Shown: positions 28,043-37,659, counted from the stretch's first letter. The stretch: DNA of 64,000 nucleotides from Sporolactobacillus sp. CQH2019 (GCF_028765345.1 NZ_JARAJZ010000014.1:21130-85129), one strand, 5' to 3'. Notes: a model not told the origin generated them from the letters alone. Program-made: numbers and translations.

Positions 28043-28694
28043 GTTGCACCGAACCGCCGGGAAGTCGCACCAAATGCGGGCCAAGCCGCACCGAACAAGA
28101 GCGGTCGCACCGAATCTGGGCCAAGCCGCACCGAATCACCGAAATGTCGCACCGAATCAGGCCCAAGTCGCACCGAACCGCCGGGAAGTCGCACCAAATG
28201 CGGGCCAAGTCGCACCGAATCACCGGGAAGCCGCACCGAATGCTGCCAGGGACGCACCGAACGAGAGCGGTCGCACCGAATGCAGCCAGAGGTGCACCGA
28301 ATCCGGCCAAGCCGCACCGAACCGCCGGGAAGTCGCACCAAATGCGGGCCAAGCCGCACCGAACCGCCGGGAAGCCGCACCGAATCTGGGCCAAGCCGCA
28401 CCGAATCACCGGGAGGTCACACCGAATCCGGGCCAAGCCGCACCGAACCGCCGGGAAGCCGCACCAAACGGGAGCGGTCGCACCGAATGCAGCCAGAGGT
28501 GCACCGAATTCGACCAAGCCGCACCGAACCGCCGGGAAGTCGCACCAAATTCGGGCCAAGTCGCACCTAAATACCGAAATGTAGCACGAACGAGAGAGGT
28601 CGCACCGAATCACCGAAATGTCGCACCGAATCTGGGCCAAGCCGCACCGAATCACCGAAATGTCGCACCGAATCAGGCCCAAGTCGCACCGACT
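28043..28694. repeat. Array of about 31 phased units with TCGCACCGAA core
   Basis: Each unit has a ten-base core (TCGCACCGAA, with CCGCACCGAA or TCGCACCAAA variants) and an 11-base second half; unit length is mostly 21 bp, with some of 19. The second halves come from a small set: CCGCCGGGAAG, TGCGGGCCAAG, TCTGGGCCAAG, TCACCGAAATG, TCAGGCCCAAG, CGAGAGCGG and TGCAGCCAGAGG. They are shuffled along the array, so it is a mosaic, not a simple tandem repeat. GC content is much higher than in the flanks. Confidence 0.9.
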
Positions 28695-28802
28695 TAGTTT
28701 ACTAAGAAAAAAGTTCCTGTTTTCCTGGACAAAGTCTGCGGCCTTGCAGGTTGCCTGAACTCTGATACAGGTTAAGTTTCTCACATGTCAATTCACGGAA
28801 CT

Positions 28803-31800
28803 TTATTCGTTTTCAGTGTTTCCGGCTGCTTCTCCTCTTTTAAAAGGCCACCAGTTTGCCGATCCGAAGATCCGGACCATGACCGGCATGAACAGCGGCA
28901 GCATGAGGACATTATAGATAATAATTCCGGTGATGATGATTGTAGCAATTTCGGTCAATTCCGAGACGCCTGCAGGAATCATAGCGGCGAATGTGCCCAT
29001 TAGAATAAGTGCCGCGGACATGATCACGGATCCTATATTCGTCATGGAATCAAGCATAGCCTCGCGAATCGGAAGTCCCCTGTTCTCATTAAACCGGTCC
29101 ATCAGGAATATGCTGTAATCGACACCGAGCGCGACAAGAATCACAAATCCGAAAAACGGAATGGCCCAGTTGACGCCGGCATAACCGAGAACATGCTGGA
29201 AAATAAACTGGGCAATGCTCATGGCCGCGTAATAGGTGACTGTCAGCGAACCGATAATGTACGCTGGCATGACGAAGGAACGCAGCAGCACAATAAGTAC
29301 GATGCCGATGCCGATCAGCATCCAGCGAACGGTTTGCCCATAATCTTTACTTGAAATCTGACTGAGATCATTGAAGTCGCTCGTCGTTCCTCCGATTGCC
29401 ACTTTTGCGTTCTCTAAAGAAGTGTTTTTGATGGTGCGCTCCACCGTCGACTTGATCGGATCAATTTGGTCGATGGCAGTCAGCGAATAGGGGCTGACAT
29501 CGAAAACGACATTCAGTTTTGTGATTTTGCGATCCTTTGACATATAATTGTTAATCGACTGCACGAATGACGGGTTTTGCAGCGCCTGATTGGGAATATA
29601 GAAACCGCTCAGTTCACCATTATTCGTCGAAAGTTGTTTCACAAATTGGTTGGTCTCATCCAGTCCGCCCGAAATCCGGTTGAGGCCGTTTGCGGAGGTA
29701 CCCAGTCCGTCCGTCAGCTGTTTCATTTGGCCGCCCAGATCTGAAAATCCATTTTTTAATTGTGTCTGGCCGTTAATCACTTGATCAAATCCGCCGGACA
29801 GTTTAGGGATGTTCCCGGTTGCCTGCTTCAGTCCGTCGCTGAGCCGATTAATGCCTGCAATGACTTGCTGCAATCCGTTATTGTACTGCTGCTGTCCGGC
29901 CACTAATTGTGCCAGGCCGCTATTGGCCGTTTTCATATTATTGTTTAAAACCGCTAATCCGCTGTCCATCTGGCTCATCGCGGAAAGCAGCCCCGGCTGG
30001 CCGCCCTGACCGTTCAGCATCTGATTCAATCCGCCGTCCGTGCCCTTTAAGATTCCCAATGCCTGCTGATATTGAGGGGTTTTCACGACGGAGGGATCAG
30101 TTTGTCCAAGCGCTTCTAACGAACTGATTGCTGCGGATAAATTGCTGCTTATCGATTTTAATTGTTGCACGCCGCTGTTAATGCGGTGATAGTTCGTGCT
30201 GATCTCACTCAGTCCGCTTTGAAGCTGCTGATAGCCGCTTAATAATTTCTGCTGATTTTGCAGGAGTGTTTCGGCACTTGTCTTCAGTTTCTGCAATCCG
30301 CTTGCTATATCCTGGGAATTGGCATGGCCGCTGTCCATGCCCTGCTGGATCTGTGTGAGACCCGCCTGCAGCCGGATAACACCGTTCTTCAGCGATTCCG
30401 TTCCCGAGACGAGTTGATTGATACCGCCGGTGGCCTGTTCCAGTTCCGGCTGCGATTTTTTCAATTGACTGCTGGCACTGTTTAGACCGGAAGCAATTTT
30501 CTGCACGCCATTATTAGTCTGATCCAGTCCCTGACTCAGTGTCTGCGCCTGGCTGGGAACCAGGAAGTCTTTAATCAGACTGCCTTCGGGTTGAGTCGCG
30601 CTGAGGACTGTCTTTACATGATCCATTTTTTCAACATTTTGTGTGATCGCCTGGATGGTTCCCAGGTATTTCTGCTGATTCATATTTTCATCGTTTTTCA
30701 AAACGATGGTTGTCGGCATCGATTCTCCGGGGTTAAAGTTCTGGGATATGAGATTAAATCCTTTGACGGCATCATACTTATCGCTCATTTCGCCGACTGA
30801 GTTGAACGACTGTGTTCCGTTATACATGAGGAAGAGCGGAACGATAATGACGGCAACAATGATCAGGGAAATGAACGGGCGTGTCCATGCAAAATGTCCC
30901 ACCCCTTTCCAAAGGCGGCTTTGGCTATGGCTGATATTCTTATTCATTGGCCAAAATAGCCGGGTCCCTAAAAGAGACATCAAAATAGGAACGACGGTGA
31001 CTAATGACAAAATAAGAAAGGCGATGCCGACAGCGACACCGACTGCCGATCTGTAAATATTGAACGTGGAAAATCCGATTGTCGCAAACCCGATGAATAC
31101 CGTTAATGAACTGAAGAACACCGTTCGTCCGCCGTGCTTAATGGTTTGAATGACCGCTTCGTCAATTGTTTCATGAAGAGGAATCTCTTCTTTAAAGCGA
31201 TTGATCAGCAGGATGCAATAATCTGTTCCGATACCGAAAAGAACTGCCACCAGAAAGATCTGAGTAAAAGTGGATATCGGGAAATTAAACCATTTAGACA
31301 AGAAGGCAACCACTGACTGAGAAGCCAGGAAGGACAGGCCTACGGCGACAAGCGGAATAAACGGTGCAATCGCCGAGCGGAATACGATGAAAAGTACCAC
31401 TAAAATAAAAATGATCGTTAAGTATTCGGTTTTGTGCAGGCCGTCCTGTGAACTCTGGACGGTGTCATTTGTGATCATCCAGTCACTTGTATAATGATGT
31501 TCGACCGGTACGTTTTGAACAGCCTGATTCAGCTTTTCCGTAATTACTTTTTGATCCTTGTTCTCCAGGTCTAAATTCAGACTGATGAGCATGGCCTTAT
31601 TATTTTTTGAGATCAATTGACTTTTCAGGCTTGGCTGATCGTAAACGTCGAGTATATCGGTAATCGCCAGTTCCTTTTTTTGATCTTTTAACGATTGAAT
31701 CCCTTTTTTAATCTCTTTTTTATCGGTCTCCGATAAACCGTGCTTATCATAAAACACTAAAACGGCGGATGAGATGTTGCCCGTTCCAGCCTGTTTTTGC

Positions 31801-31970
31801 CATTGGTCCAAATAGTCGCGGGCCTGGGAGGAGGAATATGAATCCGGAATAGATGCGGCCCCTTTGTCATGAATTAATTGAGACATATTAGGCTGTGTGA
31901 TCGCTAATAAGGAAATGACGACGATCCAAGCGGCGATAATCCACCATTTTGCTTTTAAAATCAGTCTCAT
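28803..31970 (-). CDS. MMPL/RND-family membrane transporter
   Basis: 1055 residues. Two membrane halves (SSD/MMPL domains: FGIGTDYCILLINRFKEE and ALGVDYSIFLMDRFNENRG carry the paired GxDY motifs) are separated by a very long extracytoplasmic region of about 400 residues. That region is rich in repeated xxLxxGLxQ heptad-like turns (LSQGLDQTNNGVQKIASGL and following), as in YdgH/YhgE-type proteins. It probably exports lipids or drugs using the proton gradient. AAAGGA precedes the ATG; the start overlaps the marR stop by four bases, so MarR controls it. Confidence 0.9.
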   Translation of the reverse strand: MRLILKAKWWIIAAWIVVISLLAITQPNMSQLIHDKGAASIPDSYSSSQARDYLDQWQKQAGTGNISSAVLVFYDKHGLSETDKKEIKKGIQSLKDQKKELAITDILDVYDQPSLKSQLISKNNKAMLISLNLDLENKDQKVITEKLNQAVQNVPVEHHYTSDWMITNDTVQSSQDGLHKTEYLTIIFILVVLFIVFRSAIAPFIPLVAVGLSFLASQSVVAFLSKWFNFPISTFTQIFLVAVLFGIGTDYCILLINRFKEEIPLHETIDEAVIQTIKHGGRTVFFSSLTVFIGFATIGFSTFNIYRSAVGVAVGIAFLILSLVTVVPILMSLLGTRLFWPMNKNISHSQSRLWKGVGHFAWTRPFISLIIVAVIIVPLFLMYNGTQSFNSVGEMSDKYDAVKGFNLISQNFNPGESMPTTIVLKNDENMNQQKYLGTIQAITQNVEKMDHVKTVLSATQPEGSLIKDFLVPSQAQTLSQGLDQTNNGVQKIASGLNSASSQLKKSQPELEQATGGINQLVSGTESLKNGVIRLQAGLTQIQQGMDSGHANSQDIASGLQKLKTSAETLLQNQQKLLSGYQQLQSGLSEISTNYHRINSGVQQLKSISSNLSAAISSLEALGQTDPSVVKTPQYQQALGILKGTDGGLNQMLNGQGGQPGLLSAMSQMDSGLAVLNNNMKTANSGLAQLVAGQQQYNNGLQQVIAGINRLSDGLKQATGNIPKLSGGFDQVINGQTQLKNGFSDLGGQMKQLTDGLGTSANGLNRISGGLDETNQFVKQLSTNNGELSGFYIPNQALQNPSFVQSINNYMSKDRKITKLNVVFDVSPYSLTAIDQIDPIKSTVERTIKNTSLENAKVAIGGTTSDFNDLSQISSKDYGQTVRWMLIGIGIVLIVLLRSFVMPAYIIGSLTVTYYAAMSIAQFIFQHVLGYAGVNWAIPFFGFVILVALGVDYSIFLMDRFNENRGLPIREAMLDSMTNIGSVIMSAALILMGTFAAMIPAGVSELTEIATIIITGIIIYNVLMLPLFMPVMVRIFGSANWWPFKRGEAAGNTENE

Positions 31971-32419
31971 TCTGCGGTTCCTTTCATCAGCTGTATTTTT
32001 TCATCAAAAAAATGATTGAGCCGCTTATTAAAGATAAAAAACTGCTCAATTTCTTCCTCTGTGAAAGAATTAATAATTTCCTTGACCAGGGCGTTGATCC
32101 TTTGCTCACAGGCCTCATATAAGTGTTTGCCTTTTTCGGAAAGAGAAAGGCAGATTTTTCGGCGGTCTGTTTGTGTCTGATCGCGAACAATCAGTTTTTT
32201 ATCTTCCATTCGGCGGATTAAAGTGCTGATTGAACTTTTATTGACATAAAGAACGTGAACCAGATCGGTCGCTGTGATTTTTCTTTCTTTATAGATATAG
32301 CGAAGCGCACAGAATTGATCATAAGTCAGTTGGTCGGAAAGCTCGTTTTTCATCAGCAGCCTTCCCTTTTTATGAATGTTGTAATCCAGTGAAATATATT
32401 GTTCCGCAAGATCATGCAA
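31967..32419 (-). CDS. MarR-family transcriptional regulator
   Basis: 150 residues from TTG 32419, chosen because AGAGGGGG lies nine bases upstream. A longer frame reaches back to 32476 but would begin at the -10 box. Winged-helix pattern: TATDLVHVLYVNKSSISTLIRRMEDKKLIVRDQTQTDRRK. It is co-transcribed with, and overlaps, the MMPL gene, the classic layout of a MarR repressor released by an effector that its transporter exports. Confidence 0.88.
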   Translation of the reverse strand: MHDLAEQYISLDYNIHKKGRLLMKNELSDQLTYDQFCALRYIYKERKITATDLVHVLYVNKSSISTLIRRMEDKKLIVRDQTQTDRRKICLSLSEKGKHLYEACEQRINALVKEIINSFTEEEIEQFFIFNKRLNHFFDEKIQLMKGTAE

Positions 32420-32452
32420 TAAATTACACCCCCTCTGATACCTTAAAGTTAG

Positions 32453-32505
32453 ACTGTCAAACAGTTTACGCATCAAACTATAATTGATGATGGCAGGTTT
32501 GTCAA
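32453..32505 (-). promoter_or_regulatory. marR-MMPL promoter and candidate operator
   Basis: On the minus strand TTGACA (32505-32500) and TATAGT (32482-32477) are spaced by exactly 17 bp, a near-consensus sigma-A promoter. A 13-bp palindrome ACTGT-CAA-ACAGT (32453-32465) lies over the expected transcript start, well placed for MarR autorepression. Confidence 0.7.
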
Positions 32506-32854
32506 ATTGAACCGGGCAGGGATTGCTGAACCCGTATTTTGGAAATCATAAGCACGTGAAGAGCTGCCTTGAGGCGGAGGAGCTTAAAGACAAGTATTGC
32601 TGAAAACTGAATCAGAAATAAATTGGAAATCAGGAAAAAAGGAGAAGAGGAGGGAACCGGCAGGGAGGAAAAAGAAGGGAATCGTGTTAATTCTTTTAAT
32701 CTCCGGTTTCCAGTAATCGCAAATGATTTAATATTTTAAAGCAAAATGAACTTTTATGTTTATAATATTAGTATATTATTGTTTTTACCTTTTAATATTT
32801 ATGAAAATGATATAATTAATTTAAATTTGAAAGAAAACGGGGACGGGTGATCAG
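32506..32854. other. Purine-rich spacer before the Lrp gene
   Basis: No gene. The plus strand at 32635-32690 is very purine-rich, and 32730-32825 is strongly AT-rich, probably containing the lrp promoter; no single -35/-10 pair stands out. Confidence 0.4.
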
Positions 32855-33289
32855 ATGGATCAGCTGGATGCAGATATTTTAGCGATGTTACAGAAAAATG
32901 CAAGAATACAACTCTCTGAGATTAGCAGGCACATCCATCTAACAATACCGGCAGTTTCAGAAAGAATGAAAAAACTGGAAGCCAAGGGAATAATCGAAAA
33001 GTACACCATTAAGTTAAATCATGAAAAGATGAATGATAAGTTATTGGTTTTTATTTTTGTAAACATTGAAAGAACGGAGGATATCGAAGGATTCAGAAGG
33101 GCAGTCAGGCTCTTGGATCATGTTTTAACCTGCCATCATCTGGCAGGTGAGTATGACTATTTATTAAAAGTGATTTGCAGGGATACTAAGGATTTGGAAA
33201 CTTTCATTTCTTCGCAGCTGAAAAAAATAAAAGGGGTCCGAAAAACGAACACAATAATCGCACTTTCAAGCATTAAAGAAGAGATGTAG
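32855..33289 (+). CDS. Lrp/AsnC-family transcriptional regulator
   Basis: 144 residues. N-terminal HTH (LDADILAMLQKNARIQLSEIS...TIPAVSERMKKLEAKGIIEKY) and a C-terminal RAM/AsnC ligand domain (AGEYDYLLKVICRDTKDLE). It binds amino acids and regulates their transport or metabolism. The LysE-type exporter gene begins 12 bases downstream, so it probably senses the amino acid exported by its partner. Confidence 0.92.
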   Translation: MDQLDADILAMLQKNARIQLSEISRHIHLTIPAVSERMKKLEAKGIIEKYTIKLNHEKMNDKLLVFIFVNIERTEDIEGFRRAVRLLDHVLTCHHLAGEYDYLLKVICRDTKDLETFISSQLKKIKGVRKTNTIIALSSIKEEM

Positions 33290-33300
33290 GAGTGATTCAG

Positions 33301-33900
33301 GTGGATTACCTAGCGGGATTCACGTTGGGGCTGATGCTTCAACTGTCTGTCGGACCGGTATTTTTCACGGTGCTGCATTTATCCATCAAAAGGGGATTTA
33401 CGGAAGGGATTAAAATGACCTGCGCCGTTGCCTTAGTTGATGCTTTTTATATTTGTTTGTCTTTTACTTCCATATCCGTTCTGCTTCGCATGCCGGACAT
33501 AAAAATGATGATCAGTTTCTTCGCTATGATCGTCCTCATCTATTTTGGCGTAACCTTCATAAAGAATGCCCGAAATAAGTCAAACAAAGCAGTAGCTTTT
33601 GAGGGAAATAGCTTCAGCTATGGGATCAAAATAACGCTTATGAATCCATTAACCATTGTATTTTGGTCGGGGACATTTGGCTCATTGATATCGTCAAATA
33701 AACTCGCCGGTTTTGCTTCAGCCATGATCTATGCGTCGGGTTGCGTCACCGCCACGCTTTTCTTTTTAGGATTAACAAGTTTATCGGGAAAATATCTAAC
33801 CTGGCTGGTCAAAGCCAACAAACTAAGATATATAGATTATGCAATAGGCAGCAGCCTGATCGTGTTTGGAGTGAAAATGTTTTGGACAAGCTTCAATTAA
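33301..33900 (+). CDS. LysE-family amino-acid exporter
   Basis: 199 residues from GTG 33301, chosen because TAGGAG lies eight bases ahead; an earlier GTG at 33292 overlaps that site. About six helices; family signatures are LMLQLSVGPVFFTVLHLSIKRG near the N-terminus and ITLMNPLTIVFWSG in the middle. It exports basic or other amino acids across the cell membrane. It forms an operon with the preceding Lrp regulator. Confidence 0.88.
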   Translation: MDYLAGFTLGLMLQLSVGPVFFTVLHLSIKRGFTEGIKMTCAVALVDAFYICLSFTSISVLLRMPDIKMMISFFAMIVLIYFGVTFIKNARNKSNKAVAFEGNSFSYGIKITLMNPLTIVFWSGTFGSLISSNKLAGFASAMIYASGCVTATLFFLGLTSLSGKYLTWLVKANKLRYIDYAIGSSLIVFGVKMFWTSFN

Positions 33901-34996
33901 AGTATTGCCTCGTACGTAACTGATCCATAATATTGCAGGATACCTGCAGGAGGGCGCTTTTCTTTATTGAGAAGATAAAGCGAAGGGATAACTTCAGGCT
34001 CTTTGTAAAGCGGGTTATTTCTCTTGACGGCAGTGGCATTTAGTCGGTTTCCGGTTTGCGATTTTCGGCGTCATAGCTGACAACTGCTTCCGCAATATTT
34101 GAAAAGAGACAGTGAAGATGTGCTGCTTGCTAATCCGAACCGTTTTTTTATGGAAACAGGATTGGTGCAGTGAACATTGCCGGTGTATTCATTTTTGCCG
34201 ATTATAATAGAGTTAAGGGAGGACCGGTTCGTGCATCAGGAGAAAAGAATGGTACGCATTAAACAGCTTCAGCTTCTTGAAGATAAGCAGGAGCTGACGA
34301 CGAAGGAAATCATGAATATTTTCATATTTCACGAGATACGGCACACGACGGGATATCATTCTGCTGACGGAAAGAGGAGAGGCAAAACGTACACACGGAG
34401 GTATCCTGTCGATTAATTATTTTGGTTAGTCATTCGATTCTGCCGACGGATATCCGGAATTCTTCATGAGCGCCTTGACAATTTTCCGTCCCAATTGCCA
34501 AAGTTTATTTCTCTCGGCCGTTTACTCACTTTTATCAGGATAGTTGTTTTTCTTAACGATTGTCCGTGTTGTTGTACAGGCCCTCTTTTACAGGCTAGGA
34601 AATATATGATCAAACCTTGTATTCCTTAGTTCTGCCGACTGCAATCGCTCCGCTTATTCCTTCGGATAATAAGGGAAAATCAACCGTACTGCTGTTAAAA
34701 CGTCCTTGCAAGTTGTTCTTGGTCAAACCTTTGCGAACAAAATAAAATTCTGTTACACGCCCATCAATTAAAATTTTTCATATCCTGTATAAGGAACTTG
34801 GAAAACAGAGAAAATTAAAAATCAAGACTGTCCTTTAAACAGCAGGACAATCTCGTCAATAAATACAAACAATTATTATCATCATTTTTAGATTGGGATA
34901 ATGCCTTTTAATAACATGTTTTCAATTTATAAACTGATTAATATTTTCTTTAGAAATGTATTTATTACTACAAAAAACCTTTTCATCAATTATTTA
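33901..34996. other. 1.1-kb spacer with a decayed DeoR gene
   Basis: Apart from the pseudogene at 34249-34429, no coding signal is convincing. 34430-34750 shows no extended open frame and may hold further eroded remains. 34800-34990 is AT-rich DNA downstream of the PTS operon. Confidence 0.5.
34249..34429 (+). pseudogene. Frameshifted N-terminal remnant of a DeoR-family regulator
   Basis: CAGGAG precedes an ATG whose frame reads VRIKQLQLLEDKQELTTKEI. Removing two small lesions restores a complete DeoR helix-turn-helix. After MNIF, one base is missing, and HISRDTA continues in another frame. After DTA, two extra bases break the frame again, and RDIILLTERGEAKRTHGG follows to SINYFG and a TAG. 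The roughly 190 residues of the sensor domain are absent. The gene is therefore both frameshifted and truncated. Confidence 0.75.
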
Positions 34997-35410
34997 TCAA
35001 ACTTTTTCCTCATTGAATCTTTCTACTATGTTAACAATCCCGTCTTTTCCAGTTTCTTCGGCCTGTTTAATTAACGTGTCACATCGGCTTGTATTTCTAT
35101 TGATTAGGAATTCGAGCAGCATCGGAAGATTCACACCACAAACGGCGCTTAAAGCAACTCCCCTTCCTAATAACATAGCTACTGCATTGGAAGGCGAACC
35201 TCCGAGCAGATCAACGAATAGAACCGTTGGGTTATCATTATCAAATTCCTGAATTTTACATTCCAGTTTATCAACAAGACTGTCCAACGACATTTGCGGA
35301 CTAAAAACCAACGGGGTTAAATTTTCTTGTTCCCCTAAAATCATTTGAACGGAATTTATTAAGCCCCTGGCGAACTCTCCGTGAGTCATAACTATAACAT
35401 TTATCATCAT
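34997..35410 (-). CDS. PTS mannose/fructose/sorbose family IIA component
   Basis: 137 residues. The phosphorylated histidine lies in VMTHGEFARG near the N-terminus; LFVDLLGGSPSNA is the family signature. It takes phosphate from HPr and passes it to IIB. It is the last gene of IIB-IIC-IID-IIA and ends the operon. GAGTGAGG precedes the tandem ATG starts. Free-standing IIA and IIB suggest a mannose- or sorbose-type system, but the sugar is not predictable from sequence. Confidence 0.93.
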   Translation of the reverse strand: MMINVIVMTHGEFARGLINSVQMILGEQENLTPLVFSPQMSLDSLVDKLECKIQEFDNDNPTVLFVDLLGGSPSNAVAMLLGRGVALSAVCGVNLPMLLEFLINRNTSRCDTLIKQAEETGKDGIVNIVERFNEEKV

Positions 35411-35419
35411 GAAAGCACC

Positions 35420-36277
35420 TCACTCGAACAGATGGATTAAAGAACCAATGGCGGCGATAATAATAGTAAGAAGTAATAATTTTAATATAGATATTTTTTT
35501 CTTATCATGTAAATACCAGAGAAGTAAAACGTACGCGAAAGGTAAAATTCCCGGCATTAAGTTGTTGAGTACGGATTGCAAAGTAGTTATTGATTTACCC
35601 GTTCCCCACTGGATAGGGGTAGCAATCTTGACGAATGAAGCCGAAAGCCCTCCGACAACTGTTAATCCCAAAATGGACAGGATGCTTGTCGCTTTATCAA
35701 CTGTTTCAGGGGAGAATAGTGACGAACTAATGACATTTGTCCCTTCTTTAAAGCCGAATTGCACTCCCCACATATTTATCACAATCGTTAAAGCCATCCA
35801 GCCAAGTGCAAAAATAATAGGGCCCAGAACATTCCCAGTCAACGCTAACCCCATACCGAAACTCAATAATAAAGCATTACCTGTACTGCCAAAGAGTGAG
35901 TCACCTATTGCTGCTATTGGACCCATGAGTCCTGTTTTTATTGCATTAAAGAGATCATCCGGTATATCTTCTCCATGTGCTTTTTGCACTTCCATTGCAG
36001 CAACTGCTCCGACAAGAAGCGAGCCGAGTGATGGCTGTGTATTAAAGAAAACCATGTGGCGCTTTAAAGCCTCTCCTAATTCTTTTTTCGTGTGGGTGAC
36101 CTTTTTTAAAATTGGAACCATACTCCACGCAAAAGCAACATTTTGCATACGTTCCCAGTTGAATGCGGATGTATTTGAAAACATCCATCTTAATCCGACT
36201 TTGTACACATCTCTTTTGGTAATTGTTTGATTTTCCTGGTACTCCGTAGTATCTGAATTTCTAACTTCTTCAGACAT
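35420..36277 (-). CDS. PTS mannose/fructose/sorbose family IID component
   Basis: 285 residues. Conserved segments include the early WERMQNVAFAWSMVPIL, MVFFNTQPSLGSLLVGAVAAME and GLMGPIAAIGDSLFGSTGNA, as in ManZ/SorM. With IIC it forms the membrane channel that recognises the sugar. It overlaps IIC by eight bases and precedes IIA by nine, so the genes are coupled. Confidence 0.94.
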   Translation of the reverse strand: MSEEVRNSDTTEYQENQTITKRDVYKVGLRWMFSNTSAFNWERMQNVAFAWSMVPILKKVTHTKKELGEALKRHMVFFNTQPSLGSLLVGAVAAMEVQKAHGEDIPDDLFNAIKTGLMGPIAAIGDSLFGSTGNALLLSFGMGLALTGNVLGPIIFALGWMALTIVINMWGVQFGFKEGTNVISSSLFSPETVDKATSILSILGLTVVGGLSASFVKIATPIQWGTGKSITTLQSVLNNLMPGILPFAYVLLLWYLHDKKKISILKLLLLTIIIAAIGSLIHLFE

Positions 36278-37040
36278 TTTTGCTTTCTCCCTTCTTATTA
36301 GTAACCATTAAGTTTACCATTGCAAGTGAAATACCAATCAATGCAACTGTCAAAATTGGGAATTTCAGCAATGCAACCGCAATAAACCCGATGATAAAGT
36401 AGCTGATTAATGTAAATTTTGACATTAACATTTTTATGAGTACAGCCATTCCTAAGGCAGGGAGCATACCGCCCATAACGGTTATGATGCTTGTTAGCCA
36501 GGAAGGTATAAAATGAACAATATTTTGTGCTGCTCCAGCACCATAGTAAAGAACTAAAAAAGCCGGAATAAATCTTAAAATGAAAGCGAAAATCTGCGGC
36601 ACTCCTAATGTCATAAAAGTTAATTTTCCTAAGCTGCCCTCAGCTGCATATTTATCTGCTCTGTGCGCAAAAAGGGCATTAACAGTCGCAAACAGTTGCC
36701 ATACAAATGTTCCCAGTAAGCCAAGCGGAATCGCAATGGTCAGCGCCATATTAGCCGAAACATGTGCGGATAGTGCTAATGCTGTACCGACATAGCCGGC
36801 AAATGTCAAATCAGCTGCCATTGCTCCGCCGGGAGTTACCAATCCAATATATAAGGCGTTAATCGTGGCTCCTATGATAACCCCATTTTGAACATCCCCC
36901 ATGATTAATCCTACAATCAAGCCTGCAACAAGGGGTTTGCCAAATACTAGATAGGCAATATCCTGTCCAAATAACCACGGGGTAGCTATCCATCCTAAAT
37001 AGGCTATGAACGCAATCAATATAGCTTGTAAAAGTGTCAT
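36270..37040 (-). CDS. PTS mannose/fructose/sorbose family IIC component
   Basis: 256 residues with about seven membrane helices (FGKPLVAGLIVGLIMGDVQN, YIGLVTPGGAMAADLTFAGY). It is the IIC permease subunit that translocates the sugar with IID. It lies 18 bases behind IIB in the same operon. Confidence 0.93.
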   Translation of the reverse strand: MTLLQAILIAFIAYLGWIATPWLFGQDIAYLVFGKPLVAGLIVGLIMGDVQNGVIIGATINALYIGLVTPGGAMAADLTFAGYVGTALALSAHVSANMALTIAIPLGLLGTFVWQLFATVNALFAHRADKYAAEGSLGKLTFMTLGVPQIFAFILRFIPAFLVLYYGAGAAQNIVHFIPSWLTSIITVMGGMLPALGMAVLIKMLMSKFTLISYFIIGFIAVALLKFPILTVALIGISLAMVNLMVTNKKGESKNV

Positions 37041-37058
37041 ATTTCTTGCCCCTCTTTT

Positions 37059-37511
37059 TTATAATGTTTTAATTGCTTGACCAGGTACGGTCTGCATAAA
37101 ACAGTGGACATTGCTGTATTCGTCTAAAGTTTTGCAGGCTTCATAATTATTTTTGTCAAGATGAACGGTTTGTGCAAAAGTTTTGCGGCCAGGTGCCATG
37201 CCGATATTGCCAATATTTAGATTCCAGTGAAAATTCATGTTCCCGTCAATCACTTTTTTAGCAGTAATAGGTGTTTTACAAATAATCAGCAAATCATTTT
37301 CGTTATAATCTTTGACACTATGGATGCCATCTGCCACTTTTTTAACGACCAGTTTTATTGATCCCGGCGTCGCCATTTTTAATGCTTGTCGGATTACAGG
37401 ATTACTCGCAGCTAAATCATCGATCACCATGATGACTTTTACATTCAGTTCTCTCATCCATGCCGTCACAACCTGACCGTGAATTAATCTATCATCCACT
37501 CTGAGAAACAT
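37059..37511 (-). CDS. PTS mannose/fructose/sorbose family IIB component
   Basis: 150 residues. RVDDRLIHGQVVTAWMREL carries the phosphorylated histidine (about residue 15); INPVIRQ-like and LNIGNIGMAPGRK segments are typical. It passes phosphate to the incoming sugar. It is the first gene of the operon, with a promoter and paired 17-bp direct repeats about 270 bases upstream and a cre-like site between. Confidence 0.93.
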   Translation of the reverse strand: MFLRVDDRLIHGQVVTAWMRELNVKVIMVIDDLAASNPVIRQALKMATPGSIKLVVKKVADGIHSVKDYNENDLLIICKTPITAKKVIDGNMNFHWNLNIGNIGMAPGRKTFAQTVHLDKNNYEACKTLDEYSNVHCFMQTVPGQAIKTL

Positions 37512-37645
37512 AAGCTTTTCCCTCCTCGCAAAGTATTGGACTTAATAATGAATTCCCCCTCGGCTTGGAGATCTGGGTCGCCTACAGTTGTTCATTCTGG
37601 AATATATCCAATTGAGTTATAGGTTTTCCCATCATCCAAACTCGA

Positions 37646-37659
37646 GATAAGCGCTTACA
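37646..37659. promoter_or_regulatory. cre-like catabolite repression site
   Basis: GATAAGCGCTTACA matches the cre consensus TGWNANCGNTNWCA at 12 of 14 positions, with a perfect inner core AAGCGCTT. It lies about 100 bases downstream of the PTS promoter, within the leader, where CcpA acts as a roadblock. Confidence 0.6.

Larger units (their letters stand above)
27485..28802. other. 1.3-kb spacer holding the GCACCGAA array
   Basis: 27485-27870 is kup upstream DNA without a convincing gene. A hairpin with a T-run lies at 27873-27917 and the 21-bp-phased array at 28043-28694. The open frames through the array arise from its period and are not treated as genes. Confidence 0.6.

Noticed and set aside
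28043-28694. CRISPR array
   Set aside because: Units are only about 21 bp, the 'spacers' recur from a small set, and no cas genes are present. The other phased arrays fail for the same reasons.
27942-28784. Repeat proteins of 130-280 residues on both strands across the 28-kb array
   Set aside because: Long frames exist on both strands and in several frames because the period is a multiple of three. None has a ribosome binding site or unique flanking domains.
35409-36230. 273-codon plus-strand frame
   Set aside because: Mirror image of the IID gene; no motif of its own.
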